Assembly (NCBI GenBank): GCA_041481485.1
Contig: JBGPBY010000044.1
Coordinates: 1 to 21,656, forward strand
DNA length: 21,656 nucleotides
From: JBGPBY01 sp041481485
GTDB taxonomy: Bacteria; Acidobacteriota; Terriglobia; 20CM-2-55-15
Direction of reading: 5' to 3'
Shown: piece after piece, positions 1 through 7,410 of the stretch
How positions within the stretch are numbered: position 1 is the first letter of the stretch
How the letters are laid out: each line of letters begins with the position of its first letter
Notes under the pieces: model-generated
What the model was told of the DNA's origin: nothing
What the model saw: the letters and a program-made list of their open reading frames with translations, nothing else
Databases searched by the model: none
Made by a program: the position numbers and the translations under genes

Positions 1-38
1 CCAGGAAGTACTGAGAACAGCAGTGCAACAGTAGGTCT

Positions 39-839
39 ATGACTACCGCCTCAAATGTGGCGGACCATACATGGCAATCCGGCATTTTGGGGCGTCGTTG
101 CCCCTCAATGATCGAATCCCTGCTGCTCACGGCAGCGCGAGTCGTCACATACAAGCAACAACGTCAGCTGACAAATGCGAGTAGCTTCTTTTTCTCCCGC
201 GACTCGAGACTATTCCTCGTCACGAGCAGGCACGTCATGATCGACGAGGCGAACAACCATTTTCCGGATCGCATTGAGATCGAACTGCACATCGACCATG
301 ACAATCTGGCGAAGTCCACGGGATTCTCGATTCCGTTGTATCGAGACGGCAAGAGAGCCTGGTCTCAGGGTCTCGACACGGCTGGAGAGATCGATGTCGC
401 GGTGATTGAGATCGAGCGCGCGGCTCTGCCTACGACCGCCTTCTACTGCGCTTTCACGCCGGAACACCTGCTCGGCCCCCTCGATCACGTTGAAGTCGGC
501 ACGTCGCTGCTCGTGGTGGGGTTTCCTCTGGGCTTTCACGACACACTTCACCACATGCCCGTTGTGCGCCATGCGGTGAATGCCTCATCGTTCGGCCTGA
601 GATTCCAGGGGAAAGGCTATTTTCTTACCGACGCCCGAACCCACTCTGGAACCAGCGGCGCGCCTGTCGTCATGCGGATGATCGCCTCGGAACCGATGCA
701 CAATGACCTTCCGTGGACGCTGCTCGGCGTCCACTGTGCACGTCTCGACGTCGGGTCCCGAGACGTCAGAACCGACGAGGCTCTCGGACTGAATTGTGCC
801 TGGTACGCCGATATCTTGATGACACTAACACAACGTTAA
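39..839 (+). CDS. Trypsin-like serine protease (S1-fold)
   Basis: A 266-residue protein with the order of a chymotrypsin-fold serine peptidase: His65 in SRHV, Asp119 in EIDVAVIEI and Ser206 in SGTSGAPVV, the GxSGxP nucleophile motif. Spacing and order match a complete catalytic triad, so activity is likely. No signal peptide or membrane segment is visible, which is unusual because DegP/HtrA relatives are exported; there is also no PDZ domain. Several trypsin-like domains of this cytoplasmic kind occur in conflict or stress systems, but nothing nearby supports such a role. An alternative ATG at 108 would remove 23 residues and still keep the whole domain; neither start has a convincing ribosome binding site. 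The gene ends 9 nt from the end of the opposing ftsH gene. Substrate unknown. Confidence 0.85.
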   Translation: MTTASNVADHTWQSGILGRRCPSMIESLLLTAARVVTYKQQRQLTNASSFFFSRDSRLFLVTSRHVMIDEANNHFPDRIEIELHIDHDNLAKSTGFSIPLYRDGKRAWSQGLDTAGEIDVAVIEIERAALPTTAFYCAFTPEHLLGPLDHVEVGTSLLVVGFPLGFHDTLHHMPVVRHAVNASSFGLRFQGKGYFLTDARTHSGTSGAPVVMRMIASEPMHNDLPWTLLGVHCARLDVGSRDVRTDEALGLNCAWYADILMTLTQR

Positions 840-848
840 TGCTTCCAA

Positions 849-2744
849 TTATGCGGGCGCTGGCCTTTCCTGCGGCGATATCGGCAACGGCAGTTGGTTC
901 TTTGAAGGCGCCGGCGACTGATGCTCCGATTTCGTTTCGATTTTGGGAGACAGAAGTTCCTTCAAGGGATGACCGGCGATCAGCATTTGAATGTCTGTGC
1001 CATTCAAAGATTCCCGCTCCAGCAGGGATTCTGCGATTCGGATAAGCGCTTCACGATTCCCGGTGAGAATGGTCCTTGCCCGCTCGTATCCTTCGATGAT
1101 GAGCTTGTGTACTTCATCATCGATTGATATCGCTGTACTCTCGCTGTAGTCCCGGCGCTGAGCGATTACACGTGCCAGAAAAATGTGTTCTTCCTGTTTG
1201 CCAAACGTAATCGGACCAAGAGACGACATTCCATACTGACACACCATCTTTCGCGCCAGTTCCGATGCCTGGTCAATGTCGTTTTCCGCGCCAGTGGTCA
1301 TCGTATCCAGGAACAATTCTTCAGCAAGACGGCCACCCATCATGATTGCAAGTTGTCCATCCAGATAAGCCTTGGGATAGGTATGACGATCGTCCACCGG
1401 CAGTTGCTGCGTTATGCCAAGTGCCGTACCTCTGGGAATGATGGTGACTTTGTGCAGCGGATCGGCGCCTGCGGTCAGGACTGCCACCATTGCATGTCCA
1501 GCTTCGTGATAAGCCGTCACTCGCTTTTCGAGGTCACTGATGATCATCGACCTTCGCGCTGTGCCCATCATGACCTTGTCTTTTGCCAGCTCAAAATCTT
1601 CCTGTGTGACCGATTCCTGGTTCAATCGAGCGGCATTCAATGCCGCTTCGTTCACCAGATTCGCCAGATCCGCGCCGGAGAAACCCGGAGTGCTCCGGGC
1701 GATAACAGAAATATCGACATCCTCTGAGAGCGGAACTTTCTGAACATGTACCGACAGAATGCCATCACGGCCACGGACGTCTGGCCGCGGTACCACGATG
1801 CGGCGATCGAATCGACCCGCTCGCAAAAGTGCAGGATCGAGAACGTCCGGACGGTTGGTTGCTGCAATAAGGATAACGCCAGCATTGGGTTCGAATCCGT
1901 CCATTTCCACAAGCAACTGATTCAAAGTCTGTTCGCGTTCGTCGTGTCCGCCGCCGAGACCAGCGCCGCGCTGCCGTCCAACAGCATCAATTTCATCGAT
2001 GAAAATGATGCACGGAGCATTTTTCTTTCCTTGTTCAAAAAGATCACGGGCGCGTGACGCGCCCACGCCGACAAACATTTCAACGAAATCGGATCCGCTG
2101 ACGGAAAAGAATGGAACGTTGGCCTCACCTGCAACTGCGCGAGCGAGAAGCGTCTTTCCTGTGCCCGGAGGTCCCACCAACAGCACGCCCTTGGGAATGC
2201 GACCTCCCATTTTCTGATACTTTTGGGGCACTTTCAGGAAGTCGATAATCTCCTGCAGTTCCTCCTTGGCTTCCTCCACCCCCGCAACATCTTTAAACGT
2301 AACTTTCTTCTGCTTCGCCGTCAGCAGCCGTGCGGGGCTTTTGCCGAAGGCGAGGGTCTTGCTTCCACCGTTCCGCATCTGCCGCATGAAGAAAATCCAG
2401 AATCCGACAATGAAAAGTATTGGCGCCCAGGATATGAGAGCCGCCAGCCAGTGCTCCGTGGGACGTTCGAATTTGATGTCCACGCCAGACAGCTTGTCGT
2501 ACAAAGCGGGATAGCCTGATGGAATGACCGTCTTGAAGGTTCCGCCCGAAACAAGTTCCCCGCTAACGTCCGAATCGACAATCGTCGCCTTCCTGACGTT
2601 CCTGTTATGGACTTCTTCCAGGAATCCACTAAAGCTTAGCTCCGATTCTTTGCTGTTCGACTTGAACTCAAAGAGGTTGAACAACAGGATAGTGGTCAGG
2701 AGCAATACGACCGAGAGCGCAATCGCCTTCGCCACCGAATTCAC
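849..2744 (-). CDS. ftsH: ATP-dependent zinc metalloprotease FtsH
   Basis: Membrane-anchored AAA+ protease that degrades misfolded membrane proteins and regulators. The 631 residues show TM helix 1 (about 5-24), a short periplasmic domain, TM helix 2 (about 98-120), Walker A GPPGTGKT (191-198), Walker B CIIFIDEID (245-253), the second region of homology with ATNRPD and the arginine-finger RAGRFDR segment (about 295-314), and the zinc site HEAGH (413-417), with Asp489 the likely third ligand. All catalytic elements are intact and length is normal for the family. The start is GTG, chosen because GAGGAG sits 5 nt upstream and the TM helix follows directly. The C-terminal tail is Pro/Ser/Lys-rich and variable. 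It is transcribed alone, with about 450 nt of sparse DNA upstream. Confidence 0.98.
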   Translation of the reverse strand: MNSVAKAIALSVVLLLTTILLFNLFEFKSNSKESELSFSGFLEEVHNRNVRKATIVDSDVSGELVSGGTFKTVIPSGYPALYDKLSGVDIKFERPTEHWLAALISWAPILFIVGFWIFFMRQMRNGGSKTLAFGKSPARLLTAKQKKVTFKDVAGVEEAKEELQEIIDFLKVPQKYQKMGGRIPKGVLLVGPPGTGKTLLARAVAGEANVPFFSVSGSDFVEMFVGVGASRARDLFEQGKKNAPCIIFIDEIDAVGRQRGAGLGGGHDEREQTLNQLLVEMDGFEPNAGVILIAATNRPDVLDPALLRAGRFDRRIVVPRPDVRGRDGILSVHVQKVPLSEDVDISVIARSTPGFSGADLANLVNEAALNAARLNQESVTQEDFELAKDKVMMGTARRSMIISDLEKRVTAYHEAGHAMVAVLTAGADPLHKVTIIPRGTALGITQQLPVDDRHTYPKAYLDGQLAIMMGGRLAEELFLDTMTTGAENDIDQASELARKMVCQYGMSSLGPITFGKQEEHIFLARVIAQRRDYSESTAISIDDEVHKLIIEGYERARTILTGNREALIRIAESLLERESLNGTDIQMLIAGHPLKELLSPKIETKSEHQSPAPSKNQLPLPISPQERPAPA

Positions 2745-3201
2745 TTGTACTCCTCATATCTCACTGCCAGCCTCCCGACTCCCTAATATCGGAAAAGGAC
2801 AGGATGGTTAAGCCTTCGTTGTGCATGTCTGCATCCCAGGCTGCAAGTGTTCCACGGGACTCCACGACGACAAACCTTGAGTTCCGCCGCCTTGAGCGGC
2901 GTATAGGCCTGGTGTTTTTATCGTCAGTGGTCCTGCTCGACGTTCAATCACGGTTCCGCAGAGTCGGCATATGGCGGTGTAAATGGGAGGTCCGCTGAGT
3001 TCGACCGAACGGGCAATGACAACGTGGTGAACATTTACAGATGTGCTTAGTTCCATGAACAAAAGTGTGCACTCAGAATGTGGAAATAGATGTCCAATTT
3101 GAGACACTCCCGGCAATCTGGATGAGCTAGGAGTTAATGGGGCACTATTTCGCAGTTAAGCGACGGGTCTGGTCATGCCGTCTGCCGCGAATCGGTCAAG
3201 G
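2745..3201. other. Gene-poor stretch upstream of ftsH
   Basis: About 457 nt without a gene I can support. It must hold the ftsH promoter, but I see no clear -35/-10 pair or heat-shock box. A minus-strand reading frame of 102 codons (2808-3116) has a CRLCG segment but no ribosome binding site and no recognisable family. A plus-strand frame at 2804-2998 is equally unconvincing. Confidence 0.5.
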
Positions 3202-3444
3202 TCATCCCGATCGGCCCGAATGGCGAGCGATATCTCGGTTTGAAATAATGTGTTCGTGAACGATTTCGCCGAACGTGTCGAGGCGCTGGACCCGTGCGCC
3301 AATCCAGCGATCTATCGTGCAGGCATCGACCAGACGTTTAAATCGCGCCTCGGCTTCCGCTTCGGTCAAGAATTCCAGCGTAAAGGTTGTTTCACCATTG
3401 GGCCGAATGAGCCGTACTCTGAGACCCGGTCCTTTTACCTTCAT
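3202..3444 (-). CDS. Small hypothetical protein
   Basis: About 80 residues if started at the ATG at 3444, which is preceded by AAAGAGATC at usable distance. In-frame alternatives are an ATG at 3471 and a TTG at 3510, giving up to 102 residues. The product is a compact, mixed-charge protein with an opening beta-like segment (LRVRLIRPNGETTFTLEF) followed by a helix (LTEAEAEARFKRLVDACTID), and no signal peptide or membrane helix. I do not recognise the family. It lies on the same strand as the DUF3309 gene 132 nt upstream and could share its transcript. Composition looks coding, but expression is unproven. Confidence 0.55.
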   Translation of the reverse strand: MKVKGPGLRVRLIRPNGETTFTLEFLTEAEAEARFKRLVDACTIDRWIGARVQRLDTFGEIVHEHIISNRDIARHSGRSG

Positions 3445-3576
3445 GCCGATCTCTTTTTTTGCAGGACCCATGTCGAAGGGTTGCCCGGGCGATTCCGACG
3501 CGATGGACAATCACTCTCTGGGATTCCTTGTAGGCGGGATTATACGACTTCCGCGGCACTGCCCGAGTTAACTTTT

Positions 3577-3729
3577 TTAGAATCTTCCTGAGAGCATCAA
3601 TATCAGCACGATAATCAGAACCAATCCCAATCCACCGCTGGGCCCATAACCCCATGACCGGCTATGGTTCCAGGTGGGAAATGCTCCGAGCAACATCAAT
3701 ATCAATAAGACGATTACAAGGGTTCCCAT
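3577..3729 (-). CDS. DUF3309 family small membrane protein
   Basis: A 50-residue ORF starting at ATG 3729 and ending with TAA at 3577-3579. The start is supported by a textbook AGGAG seven bases upstream. The product has two hydrophobic helices (about residues 3-16 and 34-46) around a short polar link with PTW, then HSRSWGYGPSGGLG, which is the signature of the DUF3309 family: tiny proteins with a GYGPSGG motif and a final Leu/Ile-rich helix. The length is right for that family. Function is unknown in the literature I can recall; the protein should sit in the inner membrane. It is short enough to be lost by usual gene-length cut-offs. Confidence 0.88.
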   Translation of the reverse strand: MGTLVIVLLILMLLGAFPTWNHSRSWGYGPSGGLGLVLIIVLILMLSGRF

Positions 3730-3843
3730 TTTATTTCTCCTTCAGTTTTTTCGTTAAATTACGGCGATCCTGCTTCTTTGCATTGCGCGATCCAGCCGGC
3801 CGCTGACGGCCTCCCACTGAATGACTTCCCAAAAGGCCCGTAA

Positions 3844-4155
3844 ATACTCCGGCCGCCTGTTCTCGTACTTGTATTCCTGATCGTTTGGCGGGGAATTCAG
3901 GACTACATCACGTCTCCATATCTGATGGGACGAGGCATGAAAATCCATCCCCTGGCGGTCATATGCGGGGTCCTGGCAGGGGGGGAAATTGGCGGCGTCA
4001 TGGGAATGTTCCTCGCCGTACCGGTACTCGCGGGTGCTCGTGTCCTATGGCTGGCTTTCCGGCAAAGGAAAGAGGAGAAGGAGCAATCCCATGAATCCAC
4101 TACAAAGTTCCCAGTCTGGAGGAAGAACGCGGCCGCAACTCCGGGAGAATCCTAA
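3844..4155 (+). pseudogene. Remnant of AI-2E family transporter (C-terminal part)
   Basis: An open frame of 103 codons immediately after a TAA at 3841-3843. From 3844 it reads as the last two membrane segments of an AI-2E/PerM (DUF20) permease: a hydrophobic stretch (VLVLVFLIVW), then GIQDYITSPYLMGRGM, then HPLAVICGVLAGGEIGG followed by GMFLAVPVLAGARVLW. These are the most conserved C-terminal motifs of the family, whose normal length is about 340-400 residues. Nothing resembling the first three quarters is found upstream in any plus frame, so this is a 5'-truncated copy. An ATG at 3925 would allow a 76-residue peptide, but it has no ribosome binding site. The minus-strand frame across 3754-3948 is taken to be a shadow. 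Confidence 0.75.
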
Positions 4156-4436
4156 GTTTTGAACCGGCGTTTTTTCACCAAAGGCGTCACGTTTGGGTCG
4201 CCTTCGTCGACCATGCGGTCGGCACCTTGTTCATCTGTAGCTGGTGGCTTCACCTTAAGCGGCATTGCCGCAGATATCGAGTGGGGGCTGCGCTGCCGCC
4301 GAGACTGTTTTTCTTCTGAGGTTTTGGCGTTGCGTTGTTTCGTCACGGAAATCAATTTCTTCGATTCCTGGACGGTCTCGTTTTCCTTCGCGTTCGCGTA
4401 GCGTTTGATTTCCCGTCGTTCACCTGTGTTTGGCAT
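4152..4436 (-). CDS. Hydrophilic hypothetical protein (weak)
   Basis: An open frame of 94 codons from ATG 4436 (GGGGAT directly upstream); an in-frame ATG at 4502 or GTG at 4508 would extend it to 116-118 residues. The product is rich in Lys, Arg, Glu, Gln and Ser, with no hydrophobic segment and little predicted order. It does not match any family I recognise. The frame overlaps the end of the transporter remnant by 4 nt. The unbroken frame and polar composition make a small protein possible, but the region between a remnant and the DMT gene may equally be non-coding. Confidence 0.35.
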   Translation of the reverse strand: MPNTGERREIKRYANAKENETVQESKKLISVTKQRNAKTSEEKQSRRQRSPHSISAAMPLKVKPPATDEQGADRMVDEGDPNVTPLVKKRRFKT

Positions 4437-4526
4437 ATCCCCATTATAATGGACTTCGATTCTCCGTGGTGTTTCATAGTGCACAACTCCATTTCTCCTC
4501 ATCGCCACTATTTTAGAATAGCGGCC

Positions 4527-5375
4527 ATGAACATAAGGACCGGCGCGTTTACTGCTCTGGCGCTTGCCGCATTTGCATCGAATTCGATCTTGACCAGGTT
4601 TGCTTTAGGGGCGCATCAAATCGACGCAGCCACGTTCAGTTCGATACGGCTATGCGGCGGAGCAGTCGCGCTCATGGTTGTGGAGCGCGCAAGAAAAGGG
4701 AACTGGGCGGCATTGCGAATTTCGGGAATGAGTGGAGCGCTGGCGCTCCTCGTGTATGCGTTGCCGTTTTCGTTTTCGTATCTCCGCATCGGCGCGGCAA
4801 TCGGGGCGCTTGTCCTTTTCGGCGTCGTTCAGTTGACGATGATTGGCTACGGGGTCGCGTGCGGCGAGCGCCCCAAACCGCTGGCGTGGGGTGGCATTCT
4901 TCTCGCGATCGCCGGTCTGGCTGCGTTGACCATTCCATCGACCGCGCGTTCGGACTCGCGTGGCCTCCTGCTGATGGCTATCGCGGGAATCGCATGGGCG
5001 GTGTATTCGCTCCTTGGAAAACGGGCGGCCGACCCCGTTGCCGCGAATGCGCGAAATTTCCTCTGGAGTTGCCCACTCGCAGTGTTTGCCAACCTTTGGT
5101 TGCATGACTCCTTCGCCGCCACACCCCGGGGAGTGGCGCTGGCTGTTGTGTGCGGCGCGGTGACGTCCGGTCTGGGTTATGCGGCCTGGTATCGCGCGCT
5201 GGCAGGGCTGAAGATCACCCAGGCGGCCGTAGCCCAGCTCACTGTGCCGGTGATCGCGGGGTTTGGCGCCGCTCTGTTTCTAAACGAAAGACTCAGCGTT
5301 CGGCTCGCCGTGTGCAGCGCGGCGATCCTGGGCGGCGTTGGATGTGCGCTGGTGGGCCGAATCCGTAGCTCTTGA
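4527..5375 (+). CDS. EamA/DMT family transporter
   Basis: Inner-membrane carrier of the drug/metabolite transporter superfamily, 282 residues, about ten hydrophobic helices in two halves. The opening helix contains ALAAFASNSILTRFAL and the C-terminal half contains GLGYAAWYRALAGLKITQAAVAQLTVPVIAGFGAALFLNERLS, the typical EamA pattern of YxxAL-x-xxxA..AxxxxLxPV..xxxxxxxLxE. The frame is open upstream to 4335, but ATG 4527 gives a protein that begins just before TM1 and has the family length; the upstream extension is not membrane-like. The ribosome binding site is weak, and a TAGAAT box lies at 4514-4519. Substrate cannot be read from sequence; relatives export amino acids, nucleosides or other metabolites. 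It stands alone, 103 nt before the OsmC-like gene. Confidence 0.92.
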   Translation: MNIRTGAFTALALAAFASNSILTRFALGAHQIDAATFSSIRLCGGAVALMVVERARKGNWAALRISGMSGALALLVYALPFSFSYLRIGAAIGALVLFGVVQLTMIGYGVACGERPKPLAWGGILLAIAGLAALTIPSTARSDSRGLLLMAIAGIAWAVYSLLGKRAADPVAANARNFLWSCPLAVFANLWLHDSFAATPRGVALAVVCGAVTSGLGYAAWYRALAGLKITQAAVAQLTVPVIAGFGAALFLNERLSVRLAVCSAAILGGVGCALVGRIRSS

Positions 5376-5478
5376 GCGCGCCGCGCAAATTAATTTCGCG
5401 TCCGCGGCATTTGCAGATATTCTTCAACGTCTCATAACTATCGTCGTATTAAGACCATAAAAACCGGGGAGGTAGTCA

Positions 5479-6036
5479 ATGTCAACTCAAGTAAACAACG
5501 GTGTCAACGTAGAGGCTTTACTCGAGGCGCGAAAGGCGCTGGCCAGCGCGCCGGAAGCCGCCAAGTTCAAATGGCGTGCCTCTTGCAAGTGGAAGAACGG
5601 AACGCATAGTGAGACCAGCATTCGGGGCTTTCACGGTCTCGGTCAGGAACAACAGCACAAGACCGAATTCGCCTTCGACGCCGATCATCCGGAAATTTTC
5701 GCTTCTGAGGACCACGGAGTAACACCGATTGAATTTGTGCTGGTCGGACTCGCCAGTTGCCTGACGGCCGGTGTCGCGGCGGTCGCGCAGAACCGGGGAA
5801 TCCAGTTGCGGTCTGTCGAAGCCAATCTCGAAGGGGCGATGGATATTCAAGGCATTCTGGGCATGGACAGCGACATTCGGAATGGCTACAACGACATCAA
5901 AGTGACGTTCAAAATCGATGCCGACGCTTCGCCGCAGGAAATCGAAGCTCTGGTGGCCCAGTCGCAAAAACGCTCGGCGGTCTACGATGCTCTGACCAAT
6001 CCAACAAACGTAACGGTTGAAGTCAAACACTCATAA
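5479..6036 (+). CDS. OsmC family protein
   Basis: A 185-residue OsmC/Ohr-fold protein. The strong GGGGAGGT eight bases before ATG 5479 fixes the start. The core TPIEFVLVGLASCLTAGVAAVAQNRGI (81-107) carries the conserved peroxidatic-type cysteine at position 94 on the central helix. The second family cysteine, normally in a CPV-like motif near the C terminus, is replaced: the segment reads QKRSAVYDALTNP with Ser166. This matches the OsmC subgroup with one conserved Cys. Members reduce organic hydroperoxides with thiols or act as small thiol-binding proteins; with one core Cys the usual internal disulfide cannot form, so the peroxidase role is uncertain. Cytoplasmic. An inverted-repeat element starts 2 nt after the stop codon and could terminate the transcript. 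Confidence 0.92.
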   Translation: MSTQVNNGVNVEALLEARKALASAPEAAKFKWRASCKWKNGTHSETSIRGFHGLGQEQQHKTEFAFDADHPEIFASEDHGVTPIEFVLVGLASCLTAGVAAVAQNRGIQLRSVEANLEGAMDIQGILGMDSDIRNGYNDIKVTFKIDADASPQEIEALVAQSQKRSAVYDALTNPTNVTVEVKHS

Positions 6037-6037
6037 A

Positions 6038-6095
6038 AAATTGGGGACAGAGAGCTATTTCCTGAGACTGAGAAATTGCTCTCTGTCCCCAATTT
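6038..6095. repeat. Palindromic element with 18-bp perfect arms
   Basis: Two exactly complementary 18-bp arms (6038-6055 and 6078-6095) containing GGGGACAGAG and CTCTGTCCCC. The stem continues inward for six more pairs with one mismatch (6056/6077), leaving a 10-nt loop, so one strand can fold into a hairpin of about 24 bp. It fills the gap between the OsmC-like gene and the monooxygenase, ending 4 nt before the ATG at 6100. From memory, GGGGACAGAG palindromes resemble REP-like elements scattered in acidobacterial and myxobacterial genomes; that needs a genome search. It could stop transcription from the OsmC-like gene or affect the leader of the next gene. Confidence 0.9.
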
Positions 6096-6099
6096 ATTC

Positions 6100-7410
6100 A
6101 TGGAGGAAATCATCGAACGGATAACTACGGTTGTGATCGGCGCGGGTCACGCCGGACTTGCGGCCAGCCGGATACTCAGTGAGCGATCGATCGATCACAT
6201 CGTCCTGGAGCGTGGCGAGCCGGCGAACTCCTGGCGCCATGAACGTTGGGATTCGTTGCGCTTGCTCACGCCCAACTGGCTGACGCGGCTCCCGGGTCAG
6301 CGTTACGAAGGAAACGATCCCGACGGCTTTATGACCTCGACGGAGGTGGCCGGATTCGTTTCAGAGTTTGCCAGAAAGACCGCGGCTCCTGTACGCGCGC
6401 AGACTGCGGTGACATCCGTTCAACCCGCCGAGGGTGGCTATCACATCACGACGACGTCCGGGGAGATCCGCTGCCGATGTGTGATCCTAGCCAGCGGCGC
6501 TTGCAACCTTCCCAATGTGCCCGCCATTCGAGAAGGTGTCCCGACCGCTGTCGCAAGTTTCACGCCGATGGACTACCGCCGCCCGGATCAGTTGCCCGAG
6601 GGTGGCATGCTGGTTGTCGGGGCGTCCGCTACGGGCGTGCAATTGGCAGAAGAGATTCATCGGTCCGGCCGTCCGGTGACACTTTCGGTCGGAGAGCATG
6701 TCCGGCTTCCACGAACCTATCGCGGCCGCGACATCCTGTGGTGGATGAGCGAATCCGGCGTATGGGACGAACGGTACGATCAAATGGACGACGTCGATCG
6801 CGCGCGCGGGTTGCCGTCACCTCAATTGGTCGGCAAACCCGATCGCTCCACTCTGGACCTGAATGTCCTCAGCGAGCTTGGTGTCACGCTGGTGGGCCGG
6901 TGGGCCATGGTGCGCGATGGCAAGGCACTCTTTTCCGGAGGACTGCGCAACCAGTTCACTCTGGCCGACCTCAAGATGAACCGGCTTCTCGATACGTTCG
7001 ACACATGGGCTCGGGAGAACGGACACGATACGGAAACGGCCCCGCCCGAGCGGTTCGAGCCCACGCGTGTGCCGGAAGCCAGATTGGATCTCGACCTCAA
7101 GAGCGGCGAAATCCGTTCCGTTCTCTGGGCGACCGGTTTCCGTCCAGACTATAGCTGGCTCCACGCGCCAGTGCTCGACCGCAAAGGGCGCCTGCGTCAT
7201 GACGGCGGAGTGGTCGACGCGCTGGGCCTCTATGTGATCGGATTACCGGTTCTGCGGCGCCGGAAATCGAGCTTCATTTGCGGTGCCGAGAGCGATGCGC
7301 GCGATTTGGTCAGCCACCTTGCGGCCCACCTGGACTCCAGCTCGCCACTGCTGCAGTCTCCTTCTTCATCTCATCACTCAGCGAACGATGAAGTTCCGCG
7401 ACCTTTGTAA
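6100..7410 (+). CDS. Flavin-containing monooxygenase-like oxidoreductase (CzcO/TrkA-like)
   Basis: A 436-residue two-dinucleotide-binding-domain flavoprotein. FAD-binding GAGHAG (14-19) with the acidic strand end VLERG (35-39), substrate-side segment SWRHERWDSLRLLTP (44-58), NAD(P)-binding GASATG (174-179) and a LWATGFRPD motif (342-350) fit the group-B monooxygenase/CzcO-like family, which oxidises organic substrates with NAD(P)H and O2. The true substrate is unknown. Start ATG 6100 is chosen because it begins just before the FAD strand; an in-frame start at 6076 lies in the palindromic element. No ribosome binding site is visible. The C terminus ends in a Ser-rich tail that overlaps the opposing flavoprotein gene by 101 nt; the family domain finishes around residue 411, so the tail may be an extension from a lost stop codon. 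Confidence 0.9.
   Translation: MEEIIERITTVVIGAGHAGLAASRILSERSIDHIVLERGEPANSWRHERWDSLRLLTPNWLTRLPGQRYEGNDPDGFMTSTEVAGFVSEFARKTAAPVRAQTAVTSVQPAEGGYHITTTSGEIRCRCVILASGACNLPNVPAIREGVPTAVASFTPMDYRRPDQLPEGGMLVVGASATGVQLAEEIHRSGRPVTLSVGEHVRLPRTYRGRDILWWMSESGVWDERYDQMDDVDRARGLPSPQLVGKPDRSTLDLNVLSELGVTLVGRWAMVRDGKALFSGGLRNQFTLADLKMNRLLDTFDTWARENGHDTETAPPERFEPTRVPEARLDLDLKSGEIRSVLWATGFRPDYSWLHAPVLDRKGRLRHDGGVVDALGLYVIGLPVLRRRKSSFICGAESDARDLVSHLAAHLDSSSPLLQSPSSSHHSANDEVPRPL

Noticed and set aside
2808..3116. Minus-strand frame of 102 codons upstream of ftsH with a CRLCG segment
   Set aside because: No ribosome binding site at any start, no recognisable family and an irregular composition; kept only as part of the gene-poor stretch.
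3754..3948. Minus-strand frame of 64 codons across the transporter remnant
   Set aside because: It lies opposite the recognisable AI-2E motif frame, has no ribosome binding site and no known family, so it is most likely a shadow.
4335..4526. N-terminal extension of the DMT transporter
   Set aside because: The 64 added residues are not membrane-like and exceed the family length; ATG 4527 directly precedes the first helix.
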